A stretch of 64,000 nt of DNA from an uncultured Ruminococcus sp. (GTDB taxonomy: Bacteria; Bacillota; Clostridia; Oscillospirales; Ruminococcaceae). The notes under the pieces are model-generated. The model saw only the letters and a list, made by a program, of their open reading frames with translations. It ran no database searches and had not been told where the DNA came from. Positions 23,526 through 32,445 of the stretch are shown here, in pieces; the stretch's first letter is position 1, and the number at the start of each line of letters is the position of its first letter. The translations under genes and the position numbers were made by a program. The stretch spans positions 1 to 64,000 of the forward strand of contig UQYQ01000006.1 of assembly GCA_900545345.1 (NCBI GenBank), written 5' to 3'.

Positions 23526-24977
23526 TTAATATGCTTTTCCCCACAAAACCATGTGTTTTGCAGGTTCTCCGCAGCATACGCATTTATCGTTTATGTTTTC
23601 CTGTTCAAACGGGATACATCTTGAACCGGCACCGGTCAGTTCTTTTACCTTATCTTCACAGGCTTCGTCACCGCACCACATTGCTTTTATAAATCCGTCA
23701 CCGTTTTGTTCAAGCGCTTTTGATATTTCGTCAATGCTATTGCACCTATAGGTTTTATTTTCACGGTTTTGAAGAGCTTTTTCATAAAGCCCGTCATGAA
23801 CATCTTTCAGCTTTTGGTTTACGGCTTTTTCAAGATCATCAAGAGAAACAAAAGCTTTCTCTCTGTTGTGTCTTGTAACAAGCACACATTGATTATTTTC
23901 AATATCTTTAGGACCTATTTCAAGCCTTACCGGAACGCCTTTCATCTCATATTCGGAGAATTTCCAGCCCGGCGAGTTCTCACTGTCATCAAGTTTTACT
24001 CTTATTCCGGCATTTTTCAGTTTATCATAAATTTCAGCTGCTTTATCCAAAACTCCTTCTTTATGCTGTGCGATAGGAATTATAACAACCTGTACAGGTG
24101 CAACGGCAGGCGGAAGAACAAGGCCGTTATCGTCACCGTGAGTCATTATAATAGCACCAATCAGACGGGTTGTAACACCCCATGATGTTTGATGAGGGTT
24201 AACCTTTTTATTTTCCTTGTCTGTATATTCTATTCCGAATGCTTTTGCGAATCCGTCCCCGAAATAATGTGAGGTTCCGGCCTGAAGTGCTTTTCCGTCA
24301 TGCATGAGCGCTTCAATTGCATAGGTTGAAACAGCACCCGCAAATTTATCGCTTTCGGTTTTTATGCCCTTAACCACAGGCATAGCAAGAGAATCTTCGC
24401 AGAATTTTGCATAGCAGTTGAGCATTTGTTCTGTTTCCGCAATAGCTTCTTGAGCAGTAGCGTGAATGGTATGACCTTCCTGCCATAGAAATTCACGGGA
24501 GCGAAGGAAAGGTCTTGTTGTCTTTTCCCATCTGACAACTGAAACCCATTGATTATAAAGCTTAGGTAAATCTCTGTAAGAGTGAATAATATTAGTGTAA
24601 TGCTCGCAGAAAAGAGTTTCTGATGTCGGGCGAACACAAAGACGTTCCTCCAGTTTTTCACTTCCTCCGTGAGTAACCCATGCTACTTCCGGAGCAAATC
24701 CCTCAACATGGTCCTTTTCTTTGTTTAGCAGGCTTTCAGGAATAAACATCGGCATACATACATTTTCGTGACCGAGTTCTTTAAACATTCCGTCTAAAAT
24801 TTTTTGTATGTTTTCCCAGATAGCGTATCCATAAGGCCTTATTACCATGCAGCCCTTTACGCTCGTATATTCAATAAGCTCTGCTTTTTTTACTATATCA
24901 GTATACCATTTTGCAAAATCCACATCCATAGATGTGATTTGTTCAACCATTTTATTATTTCCTTTATTTTCAGCCAT
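23526..24977 (-). CDS. proS: Prolyl-tRNA synthetase, archaeal/eukaryal-type (ProS type 3)
   Basis: A 483-residue class II synthetase charging tRNA-Pro. It lacks the large editing insertion of the bacterial type and has the archaeal-type C-terminal zinc domain with cysteines ending CVCCGEPAKHMVLWGKAY. Motif 1 (YGYAIWENIQ), motif 2 (VVRWEKTTRPFLRSREFLWQEGHT) and motif 3 (HGDDNGLVLPP) are present. It starts in a TAATG overlap with the upstream gene, so translation is probably coupled. No T-box precedes the unit. Confidence 0.96.
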   Translation of the reverse strand: MAENKGNNKMVEQITSMDVDFAKWYTDIVKKAELIEYTSVKGCMVIRPYGYAIWENIQKILDGMFKELGHENVCMPMFIPESLLNKEKDHVEGFAPEVAWVTHGGSEKLEERLCVRPTSETLFCEHYTNIIHSYRDLPKLYNQWVSVVRWEKTTRPFLRSREFLWQEGHTIHATAQEAIAETEQMLNCYAKFCEDSLAMPVVKGIKTESDKFAGAVSTYAIEALMHDGKALQAGTSHYFGDGFAKAFGIEYTDKENKKVNPHQTSWGVTTRLIGAIIMTHGDDNGLVLPPAVAPVQVVIIPIAQHKEGVLDKAAEIYDKLKNAGIRVKLDDSENSPGWKFSEYEMKGVPVRLEIGPKDIENNQCVLVTRHNREKAFVSLDDLEKAVNQKLKDVHDGLYEKALQNRENKTYRCNSIDEISKALEQNGDGFIKAMWCGDEACEDKVKELTGAGSRCIPFEQENINDKCVCCGEPAKHMVLWGKAY

Positions 24978-25276
24978 TATTTTTTCTCCTTATCGGTTTT
25001 GTTTTTTCTGTTAAATCCGTATATATCTTCATTATATATTTTATAATTCGGGTCAAAGTCCTCTAGTTTTTCGCCTTTTCCATAAGGGTCTTTGACAGTA
25101 TAGTTTTTTGGGTCAATATAATCTCCACCCTCAGAGGGGAAAGGAGTGTTTTTTCTTCTTTTATCTATAAACGCTGCAAGCTTCGGGGTGATTACTGCAA
25201 TCAGAAAAACTAAAAGTAAAATTGCAATCACGCCGCCAGCATATTTAATCAGCGTTATAACCATTGTTTTATCCAT
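24977..25276 (-). CDS. Small single-pass membrane protein upstream of proS
   Basis: A 99-residue protein with one membrane helix (about residues 8-30) and a charged cytoplasmic tail rich in Lys, Asp and Tyr. I do not recognise the family. Its stop codon overlaps the proS start by one base, and it shares a consensus promoter. The ribosome binding site GGGAG is part of a small CTCCC-AAA-GGGAG hairpin. Confidence 0.65.
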   Translation of the reverse strand: MDKTMVITLIKYAGGVIAILLLVFLIAVITPKLAAFIDKRRKNTPFPSEGGDYIDPKNYTVKDPYGKGEKLEDFDPNYKIYNEDIYGFNRKNKTDKEKK

Positions 25277-25342
25277 TTTTTATATACTCCCTTTGGGAGC
25301 AGTCCTCCTTAAAATTTATCAAACAAGAAAACTTATGGAAAT

Positions 25343-25371
25343 ATTATACCAACAATATTCATTATTTGCAA
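25343..25371 (-). promoter_or_regulatory. Promoter of the membrane protein-proS unit
   Basis: Minus-strand TTGCAA (25366-25371), 17-base spacer, perfect TATAAT (25343-25348). Probably also serves proS and the AbrB-like gene. Confidence 0.7.
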
Positions 25372-25400
25372 GGGGGTAATAATTTTTCAGTGAAAATATT

Positions 25401-25436
25401 AAATAAAATCCCGTTTAGAAATTATCCAAACGGGAG
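25401..25436 (-). terminator. Terminator downstream of the 232-residue membrane protein gene
   Basis: Stem TCCCGTTT (25409-25416) / AAACGGGA (25428-25435) followed leftward by ATTTTATTT, a few bases past the stop codon. Confidence 0.8.
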
Positions 25437-25441
25437 TATAT

Positions 25442-26140
25442 TTATTCTGATTTAGCCGATGAAGTATCGGTTTCTGCTTTTTGTACATTGAATATCAGTG
25501 GTATTGATTCACTTTTTTTCATAGAAGTTTTAATTTCAAAAGTATATTCGTCTGTTGTCCAGACAATATAGCATTTTCCGTCAATTTGATATGCTGTATA
25601 ATCCTGACCGTCTCCTCTCGAAAAATGAGAAGTGACAAGCTTTTCGTCAGCTTTATCATATTCAGGTTCATATTCTTTTATAGTTGACTGAGTAAATACT
25701 ATTTCAGTCGTTTTATTTTTATATGTTGAAACAACCTTTGTGTCTAAAATATCCTGATTGGAAAGCTCATAATCTTCAGGCATATTCCCAAGAATATATA
25801 AATCCTTTATTTTTTTCGGGGCAGGTTTTGCCGGAGCGGTTGTCGGAGTTTCTGTTATTGATGAAGATGAAACATTGTTCTTAATTGTGCCTTTGAAAAA
25901 AATATTTTTGCCGAGTACAATTAAACACAAAACAATTATGATTGCTGAAATAACATATAAAATGACTTTAGAAGCCTTATTCATTCTGTTTTGCTCGTCC
26001 GAATCCTTATTATCTTCATTTTCTGAAAGACTTTCATAAATATTGCCGGCCGTATCAGTTTCAATGTTATTTTCGTTATCCGAAATTTCAATTGTGATGT
26101 TTTCTTGATTTTTTAAATCTTCATTGTTTTCAAGTGACAT
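25442..26140 (-). CDS. Single-pass membrane protein of unknown function
   Basis: A 232-residue protein. An acidic Asn/Glu-rich cytoplasmic start (residues 1-55) precedes a membrane helix (about 57-80), a Ser/Thr/Pro linker and an outside domain of about 130 residues. I recognise no family. Its layout (acidic N-terminus, helix, low-complexity linker) resembles the N-terminus of the HtrA gene just upstream, which has its own terminator. AAAGGTGTATAAAAA precedes the ATG, and there is a separate promoter. Confidence 0.65.
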   Translation of the reverse strand: MSLENNEDLKNQENITIEISDNENNIETDTAGNIYESLSENEDNKDSDEQNRMNKASKVILYVISAIIIVLCLIVLGKNIFFKGTIKNNVSSSSITETPTTAPAKPAPKKIKDLYILGNMPEDYELSNQDILDTKVVSTYKNKTTEIVFTQSTIKEYEPEYDKADEKLVTSHFSRGDGQDYTAYQIDGKCYIVWTTDEYTFEIKTSMKKSESIPLIFNVQKAETDTSSAKSE

Positions 26141-26175
26141 TTTTTATACACCTTTCATTTGTCTTTTTTAAAGTT

Positions 26176-26204
26176 ATTATAACATTTTAATTTTGCAATA
26201 GCAA
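26176..26204 (-). promoter_or_regulatory. Promoter of the 232-residue membrane protein gene
   Basis: Minus-strand TTGCTA (26199-26204), 17-base spacer, TATAAT (26176-26181) with the extended TGT element. Confidence 0.6.
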
Positions 26205-26234
26205 GGCTTTTAAATAAGGTAAGATAATAAAATG

Positions 26235-26272
26235 AAAACAGCTATCCTTTATTTTTAAAGAATAGCTGCTTT
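26235..26272 (-). terminator. Terminator of the htrA-like gene
   Basis: Stem AAAACAGCTATCCTTT / AAAGAATAGCTGCTTT with a short AT loop and a T-rich leftward tail. Confidence 0.75.
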
Positions 26273-26325
26273 CAAGGAAGTAATGAAATATGAAAAAATA
26301 TATAATATCTCGTAATCGTAATTAA

Positions 26326-27849
26326 TTAAGAAGCTTCGCTTTGTGATTGTTTTTGTCCGAATGACCCGAATGAGTCTAATCCGTTATTTCCATAGCTGCC
26401 GAACGGATTAGAAGGTTCAGTTGAGCTTTGAGTTTCATTGCTGGTAGCTGTTGATGTGTCTTCGTCAAGGGTAGCTTCAACATTTTTCTTGTTTCCGTTT
26501 CTGTAAAGAGTGATAGTAATTTTGTCGCCGGCTTTAAATTTTGATTTAATTCCGTTAAACTCTGAAATGGAAGTTATTGTTGTATCATTAATGCCAATAA
26601 CTATATCTCCTACCTGAATACCTGCCTTATCAGCGGCAGAACCGTCTTCAACGCTTCTTACTATAAAGCCTTGCGGAACACCGAAATACTCTGAATAAAG
26701 CTCAGTGATTGTTTCACCGCCGAGTCCTAAAACAGGGCGTCCTTTAACATATCCGTATTTCATAAGGTCGTTAATTATAGGAGTTGCATTATCAATAGGA
26801 ATTGCAAATCCAAGACCTTCACCATATGTCGAGTTTACTTTAGCTGATGTAATGCCGATTACTTGTCCGTAAGCATTTACTAAGGCACCGCCTGAGTTAC
26901 CGCTGTTAATGGAAGCGTCGGTTTGTATGAGGTTCATTTCCTGATCCTCAATAGTCAGAGTTCTGTCGGTAGCGGAAATTATTCCCGCTGTAACAGAGCC
27001 TGCAAGCTGAAATCCCAGAGGGTTTCCTATAGCAATTGCAACCTCACCTACCTGAAGTTCAGATGATTTGCCGAACTCAGCGGGAGTAAGGTCGGTTTTA
27101 TCAATTTTTATTACAGCAAGGTCAGTTTGTGAGTCGATGCCGATTAGCTTTGCCTCAATTGAAGTTTTGTCATTATCGGTGAACACTACTGAAATGTTAT
27201 CAGCTCCGCTTACAACATGAGCATTTGTGATAATATATCCGTCTTTGCTCATTATAACACCTGTACCTGTTGCTATCTGAGAAGAACTTGAAGCCGATAT
27301 GCCGACGACAGAGCCTGAAACCTTATCTACTATCTCCGGAATGGAGAGTGCATCTGAAGGAGTTGCAAGCTGAGTAATTGTAGGAAGATTCTCTAAATCT
27401 CTGTTGGATGTTTTCGATGAGTTGTTATCGGGAAGTTTTGATTCCCTTTGTGAATTTTCTGATTTTGTCGTCGAAACATTTATTCCGTTTCCCGATATTA
27501 ATGCGTATCCGACAGCTGAGGTTACTCCGATTGCAAGTACACAGATTACAGCAACCAAACCTGTTAAAACCTTTTTGCTTTTCTTTTTGTTTTTGTTAGG
27601 ATAGTATGAAACCTCGTTTACATCAGCATAGCTTTGGCTGTTGTTATATGAATATTCTTGTGCATATTTGTTAGGAGTATAATTCTCAGCCGGCATTCTT
27701 GTCATATTTGACTCAACTTCATTTTGATTGTAGTTTTTAATTTCGGGCTGAGCAGCGTCCGGCTTTATTTCATTCTGAACATGATTTTCAGAATCTGAAT
27801 TTGCTGCATTATCTATATTTTCATTGCCGATATTTTTGTTTTCATCCAT
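26326..27849 (-). CDS. HtrA/DegP-like membrane-anchored serine protease
   Basis: A 507-residue surface quality-control protease. A long Asn/Glu-rich cytoplasmic region precedes a single membrane helix at about residues 94-115. The trypsin-like domain has the triad His (ITNAHVV, about 210), Asp (DLAVIKID, about 241) and Ser (NSGNSGGALV, about 317). One PDZ domain (about 375-460) follows, then a Ser/Gln-rich tail. This is the architecture of B. subtilis HtrA/HtrB/YyxA. GGAGGCCGTATCAA precedes the ATG. Confidence 0.94.
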   Translation of the reverse strand: MDENKNIGNENIDNAANSDSENHVQNEIKPDAAQPEIKNYNQNEVESNMTRMPAENYTPNKYAQEYSYNNSQSYADVNEVSYYPNKNKKKSKKVLTGLVAVICVLAIGVTSAVGYALISGNGINVSTTKSENSQRESKLPDNNSSKTSNRDLENLPTITQLATPSDALSIPEIVDKVSGSVVGISASSSSQIATGTGVIMSKDGYIITNAHVVSGADNISVVFTDNDKTSIEAKLIGIDSQTDLAVIKIDKTDLTPAEFGKSSELQVGEVAIAIGNPLGFQLAGSVTAGIISATDRTLTIEDQEMNLIQTDASINSGNSGGALVNAYGQVIGITSAKVNSTYGEGLGFAIPIDNATPIINDLMKYGYVKGRPVLGLGGETITELYSEYFGVPQGFIVRSVEDGSAADKAGIQVGDIVIGINDTTITSISEFNGIKSKFKAGDKITITLYRNGNKKNVEATLDEDTSTATSNETQSSTEPSNPFGSYGNNGLDSFGSFGQKQSQSEAS

Positions 27850-28097
27850 TTGATACGGCCTCCTTAAATTATGAAATAGATTTTAAATGTTTTTGATTTA
27901 TCATATTTTCTATTATAATGTCATTTGTGATAAACATATGATAAAATTTAGAATTTTTATTACATATGAAATTCATGTTTATATGTTTGATACTTGAAAG
28001 TTGTAATCTTTTGAGTTATACTATTATTATAATGCAAAAATAAGAATTTTATTTAATTATATATTTTTTAGCTTTTAAAATGAAAGGATAAACTAAC

Positions 28098-28700
28098 ATG
28101 ATGACAATAACTTATGTTTTAGATAATAAGCTTTATCTGAATATTACAAATAAGTGTCCCTGTGCATGTCAATTCTGCATCAGGAGAAACGGTGACGGTG
28201 CATACGGCTCAGACAGTCTTTGGCTGGAGCATCAGCCGACTGCCGAAGAAGTTATAGAAGCGTTAAAGAAAGAAAATCTGGACAGCTTTGATGAAATTAT
28301 ATTCTGCGGTTTCGGTGAACCGACATGCGAGCTCGGTATTTTAATTAAATCAGCAAAATTTATAAGGAGTGTTACCAGAACACCTATAAGAATCAATACA
28401 AACGGATTATCTGATTTGATAAATGAGTTTTCTACCTGCAAGCTTATGACAGGTCTTTTTGATACGGTTTCTGTCAGTTTGAACGCATCAGACAGAGAAG
28501 AGTATAATAAAGTTACTCAGCCGAAATGGACGGATAAAGCATTTGATACTATGATTAATTTTGCGGTTGAAGCAAAAGAGATTTTTCCTAGGGTTATTTT
28601 ATCTGTTGTTGATGTTATATCAGAAGAGGAAATTGAAAAATGCAGGGAGCTCTGCAAAAATTTGGGCATAGAACTCAGGGTCAGAGCTTATTCGGAATAA
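28098..28700 (+). CDS. TatD-linked-type radical SAM protein
   Basis: A 200-residue radical SAM enzyme. The cluster motif CPCACQFC (C-x3-C-x2-C, residues about 18-25) binds the 4Fe-4S cluster and SAM, and FCGFGEPTCE is the GGEP-like SAM motif. Size and the opening YVLDNKLYLNITNKC match the small family found next to or fused with TatD nucleases, but no tatD gene is adjacent here. The substrate is unknown. The protein ends soon after the core fold, which is normal for this family. AAAGGATAAACTAAC precedes the ATG. Confidence 0.85.
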   Translation: MMTITYVLDNKLYLNITNKCPCACQFCIRRNGDGAYGSDSLWLEHQPTAEEVIEALKKENLDSFDEIIFCGFGEPTCELGILIKSAKFIRSVTRTPIRINTNGLSDLINEFSTCKLMTGLFDTVSVSLNASDREEYNKVTQPKWTDKAFDTMINFAVEAKEIFPRVILSVVDVISEEEIEKCRELCKNLGIELRVRAYSE

Positions 28701-28744
28701 TCATATATAAATATAAAGCTTTAATATGTTTTTAGAATAAAGTA

Positions 28745-28776
28745 AAAAACAAGGCATTTTATAATGCCTTGTTTTT
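28745..28776. terminator. Bidirectional terminator between radical SAM and GH74 genes
   Basis: Stem AAACAAGGCAT (28747-28757) / ATGCCTTGTTT (28764-28774) with T-runs on both sides, lying between convergent genes. Confidence 0.88.
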
Positions 28777-28784
28777 GTTTGCTT

Positions 28785-31064
28785 TTATTTTGCGGGGTTA
28801 CCCATGATAATTCCTCGTCCGTTTGTTGAAATATATACCCGTCCGAATGTTTTCGGGTCTCCTGAAATCTTTTTGTTTACATTTCCCCATCTTTGAGTAT
28901 CATCATTTATACGACTCCATGATTTTCCCTCATCGGTAGAGCGATAAACACCGTAACCTTTGTTGTCGCATTCACCCAGAATATAAATAGCCATTGGGTC
29001 GCCGTCTTTTTCTCCTTTTCCGAGTCCAAGACTGTCAATGCCCTGCATATCCTTATACGGAACTTCTATCTCACAGTTTTCTTCGCCTGCATTTTTAACA
29101 TGGAAAATAAGTCCTGACGAAATCCAAAGATCGCCTTCTTTTTCGGGGTTTGCGACGATTTGAGAGCTTGCAATCATAAGACTGTAGAACTCCTTGAAGG
29201 TTTTTCCTTTATCGGTTGAAACATATAATGAATCGCCGCCTTCGGCATATATTTTATTAGGATTTACTTGGTCCGGGGTTATGGTTGCGTTAGCAGGAAG
29301 CCCCTTGCATATATTCCAAGTCTTGCCCCAATCGTTTGTAAAGTAGGTGTTGACGCTTGAATCACCGGGCGACCAGAACAGCGTTTTTCCGTCAGCAGAA
29401 AGACTTGCTCTTCCGCCTTCGTGAATATTGACATCGCTAGGGATAGACTTTGCGAACTTCCATGTTTTTGTTCCGTCGGTCGAATAGCAGATTGAATTTT
29501 TAAATTCAGCGTCTCTTGTTGTCCTGACCACTATATCAGGGTTGTTTGCTGCGACAGCCAGAGATTCCGCTTTAAAGCTCTGAGCACCCCAGTGTTCCTT
29601 TGGTGCAATATTTACATCGTCATGTCTGAATCCGTAAAGGTCACCGAGTATTGAATACAATTCCGGTGTATTCTCACCGCAGTCTTTCGGTGAATAGAAA
29701 TCAAATATTGCGGTTTCTTCAATGCCTGAAGCACGAACAGAGATGTTTATCTTTTCCTGACCTATTTTTGTTGCATTATCAGTACCGAATATCGTAGCAC
29801 CTGTTCCGTAAAGGATTTCGTCAGGGTTAAACGGGTTTATTGCAACTCCTGATGTCCACCAGCCGAGCTTTAGCTGACCCTGCCAATCCAGCCATGGAGA
29901 TTCAGAAATATCAAGGTTGTAATCCTTTTCTTCTGTTTCTATATTCCATAGACCTTTCCAGGTATCTCCGCCGTCAAAGCTTATGCAGACATTGTCTTCG
30001 CCGCCCCAATGGCATATTGTTGTGACAGCTATCATATCTCCTTTATATTTTTCATTGTTGCATACCGAAAGTCCGCACCAGCCGTTTCCTTTTATATTAG
30101 GTGTGATATTTGTCCATTTTCCGTCTTTTATGTTATATCTGCACACAAGACCAAGCGGAGGGTTCTTTTCCTGCGTAACCATGTTTGAATATGTTACATA
30201 AAGGTTTCCGTTGTTTGAAACCCTTCCTTGCTGCGGGTAATATTGAAGTTTCCCGTCAGAAAATTCATTTGAAACAGCAGTCCATGTTTTTCCCGCATCA
30301 TCAGTGCGGTAAATTTTTTCGGTGTCTTTATTTGCAACACCGCAGAAAAATGTCTTGGTGGCTTCGCCTTTTTCGGAGCTTGATTTATCCATGCTTATCC
30401 AAAGGATACCATAGCTGTACCCACCGTCGCCGTAATTTCCTGTTGACGGAAAAGATTCAACATTGCTCCATGTCTGACCATAGTCTTTTGAAACAAACAA
30501 ACCTCTTGCATGTGAAGCATAATAAACAATACTGTTGTCATTCGGGTCAACGCAAAGGCGTTCACCGGTATTTCTTCCCCAGTCATTGCCGCCCATAGTC
30601 ATGTTGTCCATATCTACTTTAGTCCAGTTCTTGCCGTAATCATAAGAATACATTATACATCCGTATCCTGAGTATGATGTTCCGCATGAAATGTAAACAC
30701 GGTTAGGCTCAACAGGGTCAGTAGCTATGCTTTCTATACAGTTGTATCCCCAGTCATCGCCGCCGAAGCTGTCAGTGATACATTCCCACTTGTTTTTGTC
30801 TTTGTTAAATTTATAAGCACCGCCGATGTCGGTTTTGGCGTATATTAAATTTTCTTCGCTTTCATTATAAACCATTCCCGGCACATATCCTCCGCCGACA
30901 ATTTTTACATTACTCCATTCATATCCTGTGTCGGCAGGCTGGCTGTTATAGTATTTTTCAGGATCTGCTTTACCTTTTTCGTCTTCTTTGTCCCCGCAGC
31001 CTGATAATACCGATGCTGAAAGACAAAGACTTGTTGCAAGTGCAATTATCTTAGAAATCTTCAT
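28785..31064 (-). CDS. GH74 xyloglucanase-like lipoprotein
   Basis: A 759-residue surface enzyme of the GH74/sortilin-like beta-propeller type, expected to cut xyloglucan. A lipoprotein signal ends in the lipobox LSGC with Cys23, so it is membrane-anchored outside. YAKTDIGGAYKF near residue 77 matches the GH74 N-terminal catalytic-Asp motif. At least eight Asp-box repeats (S-x-D-x-G-x-x-W type, such as SYDYGKNW, SKDYGQTW, SFDGGDTW, TNDWGKTW, STDEGKSW) mark two propellers. No dockerin or carbohydrate-binding module is visible. AAAGGAGGAAGT precedes the ATG. Confidence 0.88.
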   Translation of the reverse strand: MKISKIIALATSLCLSASVLSGCGDKEDEKGKADPEKYYNSQPADTGYEWSNVKIVGGGYVPGMVYNESEENLIYAKTDIGGAYKFNKDKNKWECITDSFGGDDWGYNCIESIATDPVEPNRVYISCGTSYSGYGCIMYSYDYGKNWTKVDMDNMTMGGNDWGRNTGERLCVDPNDNSIVYYASHARGLFVSKDYGQTWSNVESFPSTGNYGDGGYSYGILWISMDKSSSEKGEATKTFFCGVANKDTEKIYRTDDAGKTWTAVSNEFSDGKLQYYPQQGRVSNNGNLYVTYSNMVTQEKNPPLGLVCRYNIKDGKWTNITPNIKGNGWCGLSVCNNEKYKGDMIAVTTICHWGGEDNVCISFDGGDTWKGLWNIETEEKDYNLDISESPWLDWQGQLKLGWWTSGVAINPFNPDEILYGTGATIFGTDNATKIGQEKINISVRASGIEETAIFDFYSPKDCGENTPELYSILGDLYGFRHDDVNIAPKEHWGAQSFKAESLAVAANNPDIVVRTTRDAEFKNSICYSTDGTKTWKFAKSIPSDVNIHEGGRASLSADGKTLFWSPGDSSVNTYFTNDWGKTWNICKGLPANATITPDQVNPNKIYAEGGDSLYVSTDKGKTFKEFYSLMIASSQIVANPEKEGDLWISSGLIFHVKNAGEENCEIEVPYKDMQGIDSLGLGKGEKDGDPMAIYILGECDNKGYGVYRSTDEGKSWSRINDDTQRWGNVNKKISGDPKTFGRVYISTNGRGIIMGNPAK

Positions 31065-31266
31065 ACTTCCTCCTTTAATATTTTAATATATAATATAAAT
31101 TATAAATGTATCAATGATTGTTAAAATAATTATATCAGAACGAAAAGGATATTACAATATTTTTTTGTTTGTTATTTGTAACAAGGTATAACATGGTTTT
31201 TTGTTTAATATACATATTAATAAACTTATTTTATAAATTTATTAATGAAGAAAGGGCGTTTTGTTT

Positions 31267-31554
31267 ATGAACACTTTAAATCAACAGAGTATAAAGAAAA
31301 ATCACAATGCGATTTTAGAGAACAGAAAAAGACTTCTTTTGTCCGGCATTAATGATGTTGACAGCTTTAATGAAAATCAAATGCTTCTTTTCACTGAACT
31401 GGGTGAACTTATTATAAAAGGAAAAAATCTTCATATTAATGAAATGAATGTAGAAACCGGAGATTTTTCAGTTGAGGGTGATATTTGGGCTTTGATTTAC
31501 GGTGACAAAGATAAAAATCAGCGTTTTGGATTTTTAAAGAAAATATTCAAATAA
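31267..31554 (+). CDS. yabP: Sporulation protein YabP
   Basis: A 95-residue YabP/YqfC-family protein needed for spore formation. The middle NQMLLFTELGELIIKGKNLHI and EGDIWALIYG match the family. ATG 31267 is preferred, with AAAGGG about 10 bases upstream, although TTG 31261 is also possible. First gene of the yabP-yabQ-divIC-yabR cluster, in the same order as B. subtilis, which supports a spore-forming organism. Confidence 0.88.
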   Translation: MNTLNQQSIKKNHNAILENRKRLLLSGINDVDSFNENQMLLFTELGELIIKGKNLHINEMNVETGDFSVEGDIWALIYGDKDKNQRFGFLKKIFK

Positions 31555-31574
31555 TAAAAAATAAGGTGGTCGGC

Positions 31575-32057
31575 ATGCCTGATTATATTTTCGGACTTCA
31601 ATATGAAACTAAGCTTTTTCTGTTGTCTTTTCTTATAGGTGCATTATTCGGTGCTGTTTATGATTTTTTCAGGATTGTCAGAATAATAAAAAGACATCAT
31701 AAAATAGTTATTTTTATTGAAGATTTTTTATTTGTTCTATTTTGCGGATTTTGGTATTTTGTATTTTCAACTGATTTGGCAAGAGGCCAGATACGATTAT
31801 TCACATTTATAGGAATGATTATAGGTTTTATAGTTTATCTTATGACTGTCGGTAGTATTACTGTAAGGTTTGCATCTGTTATAAAATCGGTTTATGATAA
31901 AATTGAAAATTGGCTTAAACATAAAATTTTCACTCCAATTTACACAAATATCAAGAGGAAATTTGTTCAAAATTACATATCTTTTATAAAAAGAGAAAAA
32001 AGTAGAAAAAAGGGCTTGAAAGTTAGTGAAAATGTAGTGTATAATGAAGATAAGTAA
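31575..32057 (+). CDS. yabQ: Spore cortex biosynthesis protein YabQ
   Basis: A 160-residue membrane protein with three to four helices in the first 100 residues. YETKLFLLSFLIGALFGAVYDFFRI is typical of YabQ. It is followed by a basic C-terminal tail. YabQ is required for cortex formation around the forespore. ATG 31575 is used, with AAGGTGG ahead; the earlier GTG at 31566 overlaps that site. It follows yabP by 20 bases. Confidence 0.9.
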   Translation: MPDYIFGLQYETKLFLLSFLIGALFGAVYDFFRIVRIIKRHHKIVIFIEDFLFVLFCGFWYFVFSTDLARGQIRLFTFIGMIIGFIVYLMTVGSITVRFASVIKSVYDKIENWLKHKIFTPIYTNIKRKFVQNYISFIKREKSRKKGLKVSENVVYNEDK

Positions 32058-32087
32058 ATGTATTTACAGAAATGGGGGAGATAAACG

Positions 32088-32417
32088 GTGTCAGGAAGCA
32101 GAGACAGTTTAAATGAATTGCTGTCAAATCAGAAAAAAAAGAAATCTCTTGCTTCAAAAATTGCAACAATTGCAATTTTGGTTTTTTTAGTTTATGCACT
32201 GTATACTGTTATTTCTCAGCAGGCAGAGCTGAATGAACAGCAAAAAGAACTGACAAATATTAAATCTCAGATTACCGTTGCCAAGCAGGAGAACGATGAA
32301 TACACCCGTCTGCTCAGCGGTAAAGATGAAAGTGAATACATGAAAAAAATCGCTATTGAAAGATACGGCTACGCTTATCCGAATGAACGCCGTTTTTATG
32401 TAGCAAGCTTAGGTTAA
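32088..32417 (+). CDS. divIC: Septum formation initiator, DivIC/FtsL-like
   Basis: A 109-residue bitopic division protein. A cytoplasmic Lys-rich start, one helix (about residues 25-43), a coiled coil (QQAELNEQQKELTNIKSQI) and the conserved end EYMKKIAIERYGYAYPNER are seen. It forms the DivIB-DivIC-FtsL complex at the septum. The start is GTG with GGGGGAG about 8 bases upstream. The position between yabQ and yabR is as in B. subtilis. Confidence 0.9.
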   Translation: MSGSRDSLNELLSNQKKKKSLASKIATIAILVFLVYALYTVISQQAELNEQQKELTNIKSQITVAKQENDEYTRLLSGKDESEYMKKIAIERYGYAYPNERRFYVASLG

Positions 32418-32445
32418 ATATGTTAGAGAGGATTAATAAAATTTT

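Noticed and set aside
25277..25441. Possible T-box riboswitch before the proS unit
   Set aside because: No specifier stem, AGTA bulge or TGGNACC antiterminator sequence is seen in the short leader.
30185..30598. 137-codon plus-strand frame inside the GH74 gene
   Set aside because: Antisense shadow; Cys/His-rich composition reflects the complementary Asp-box repeats.
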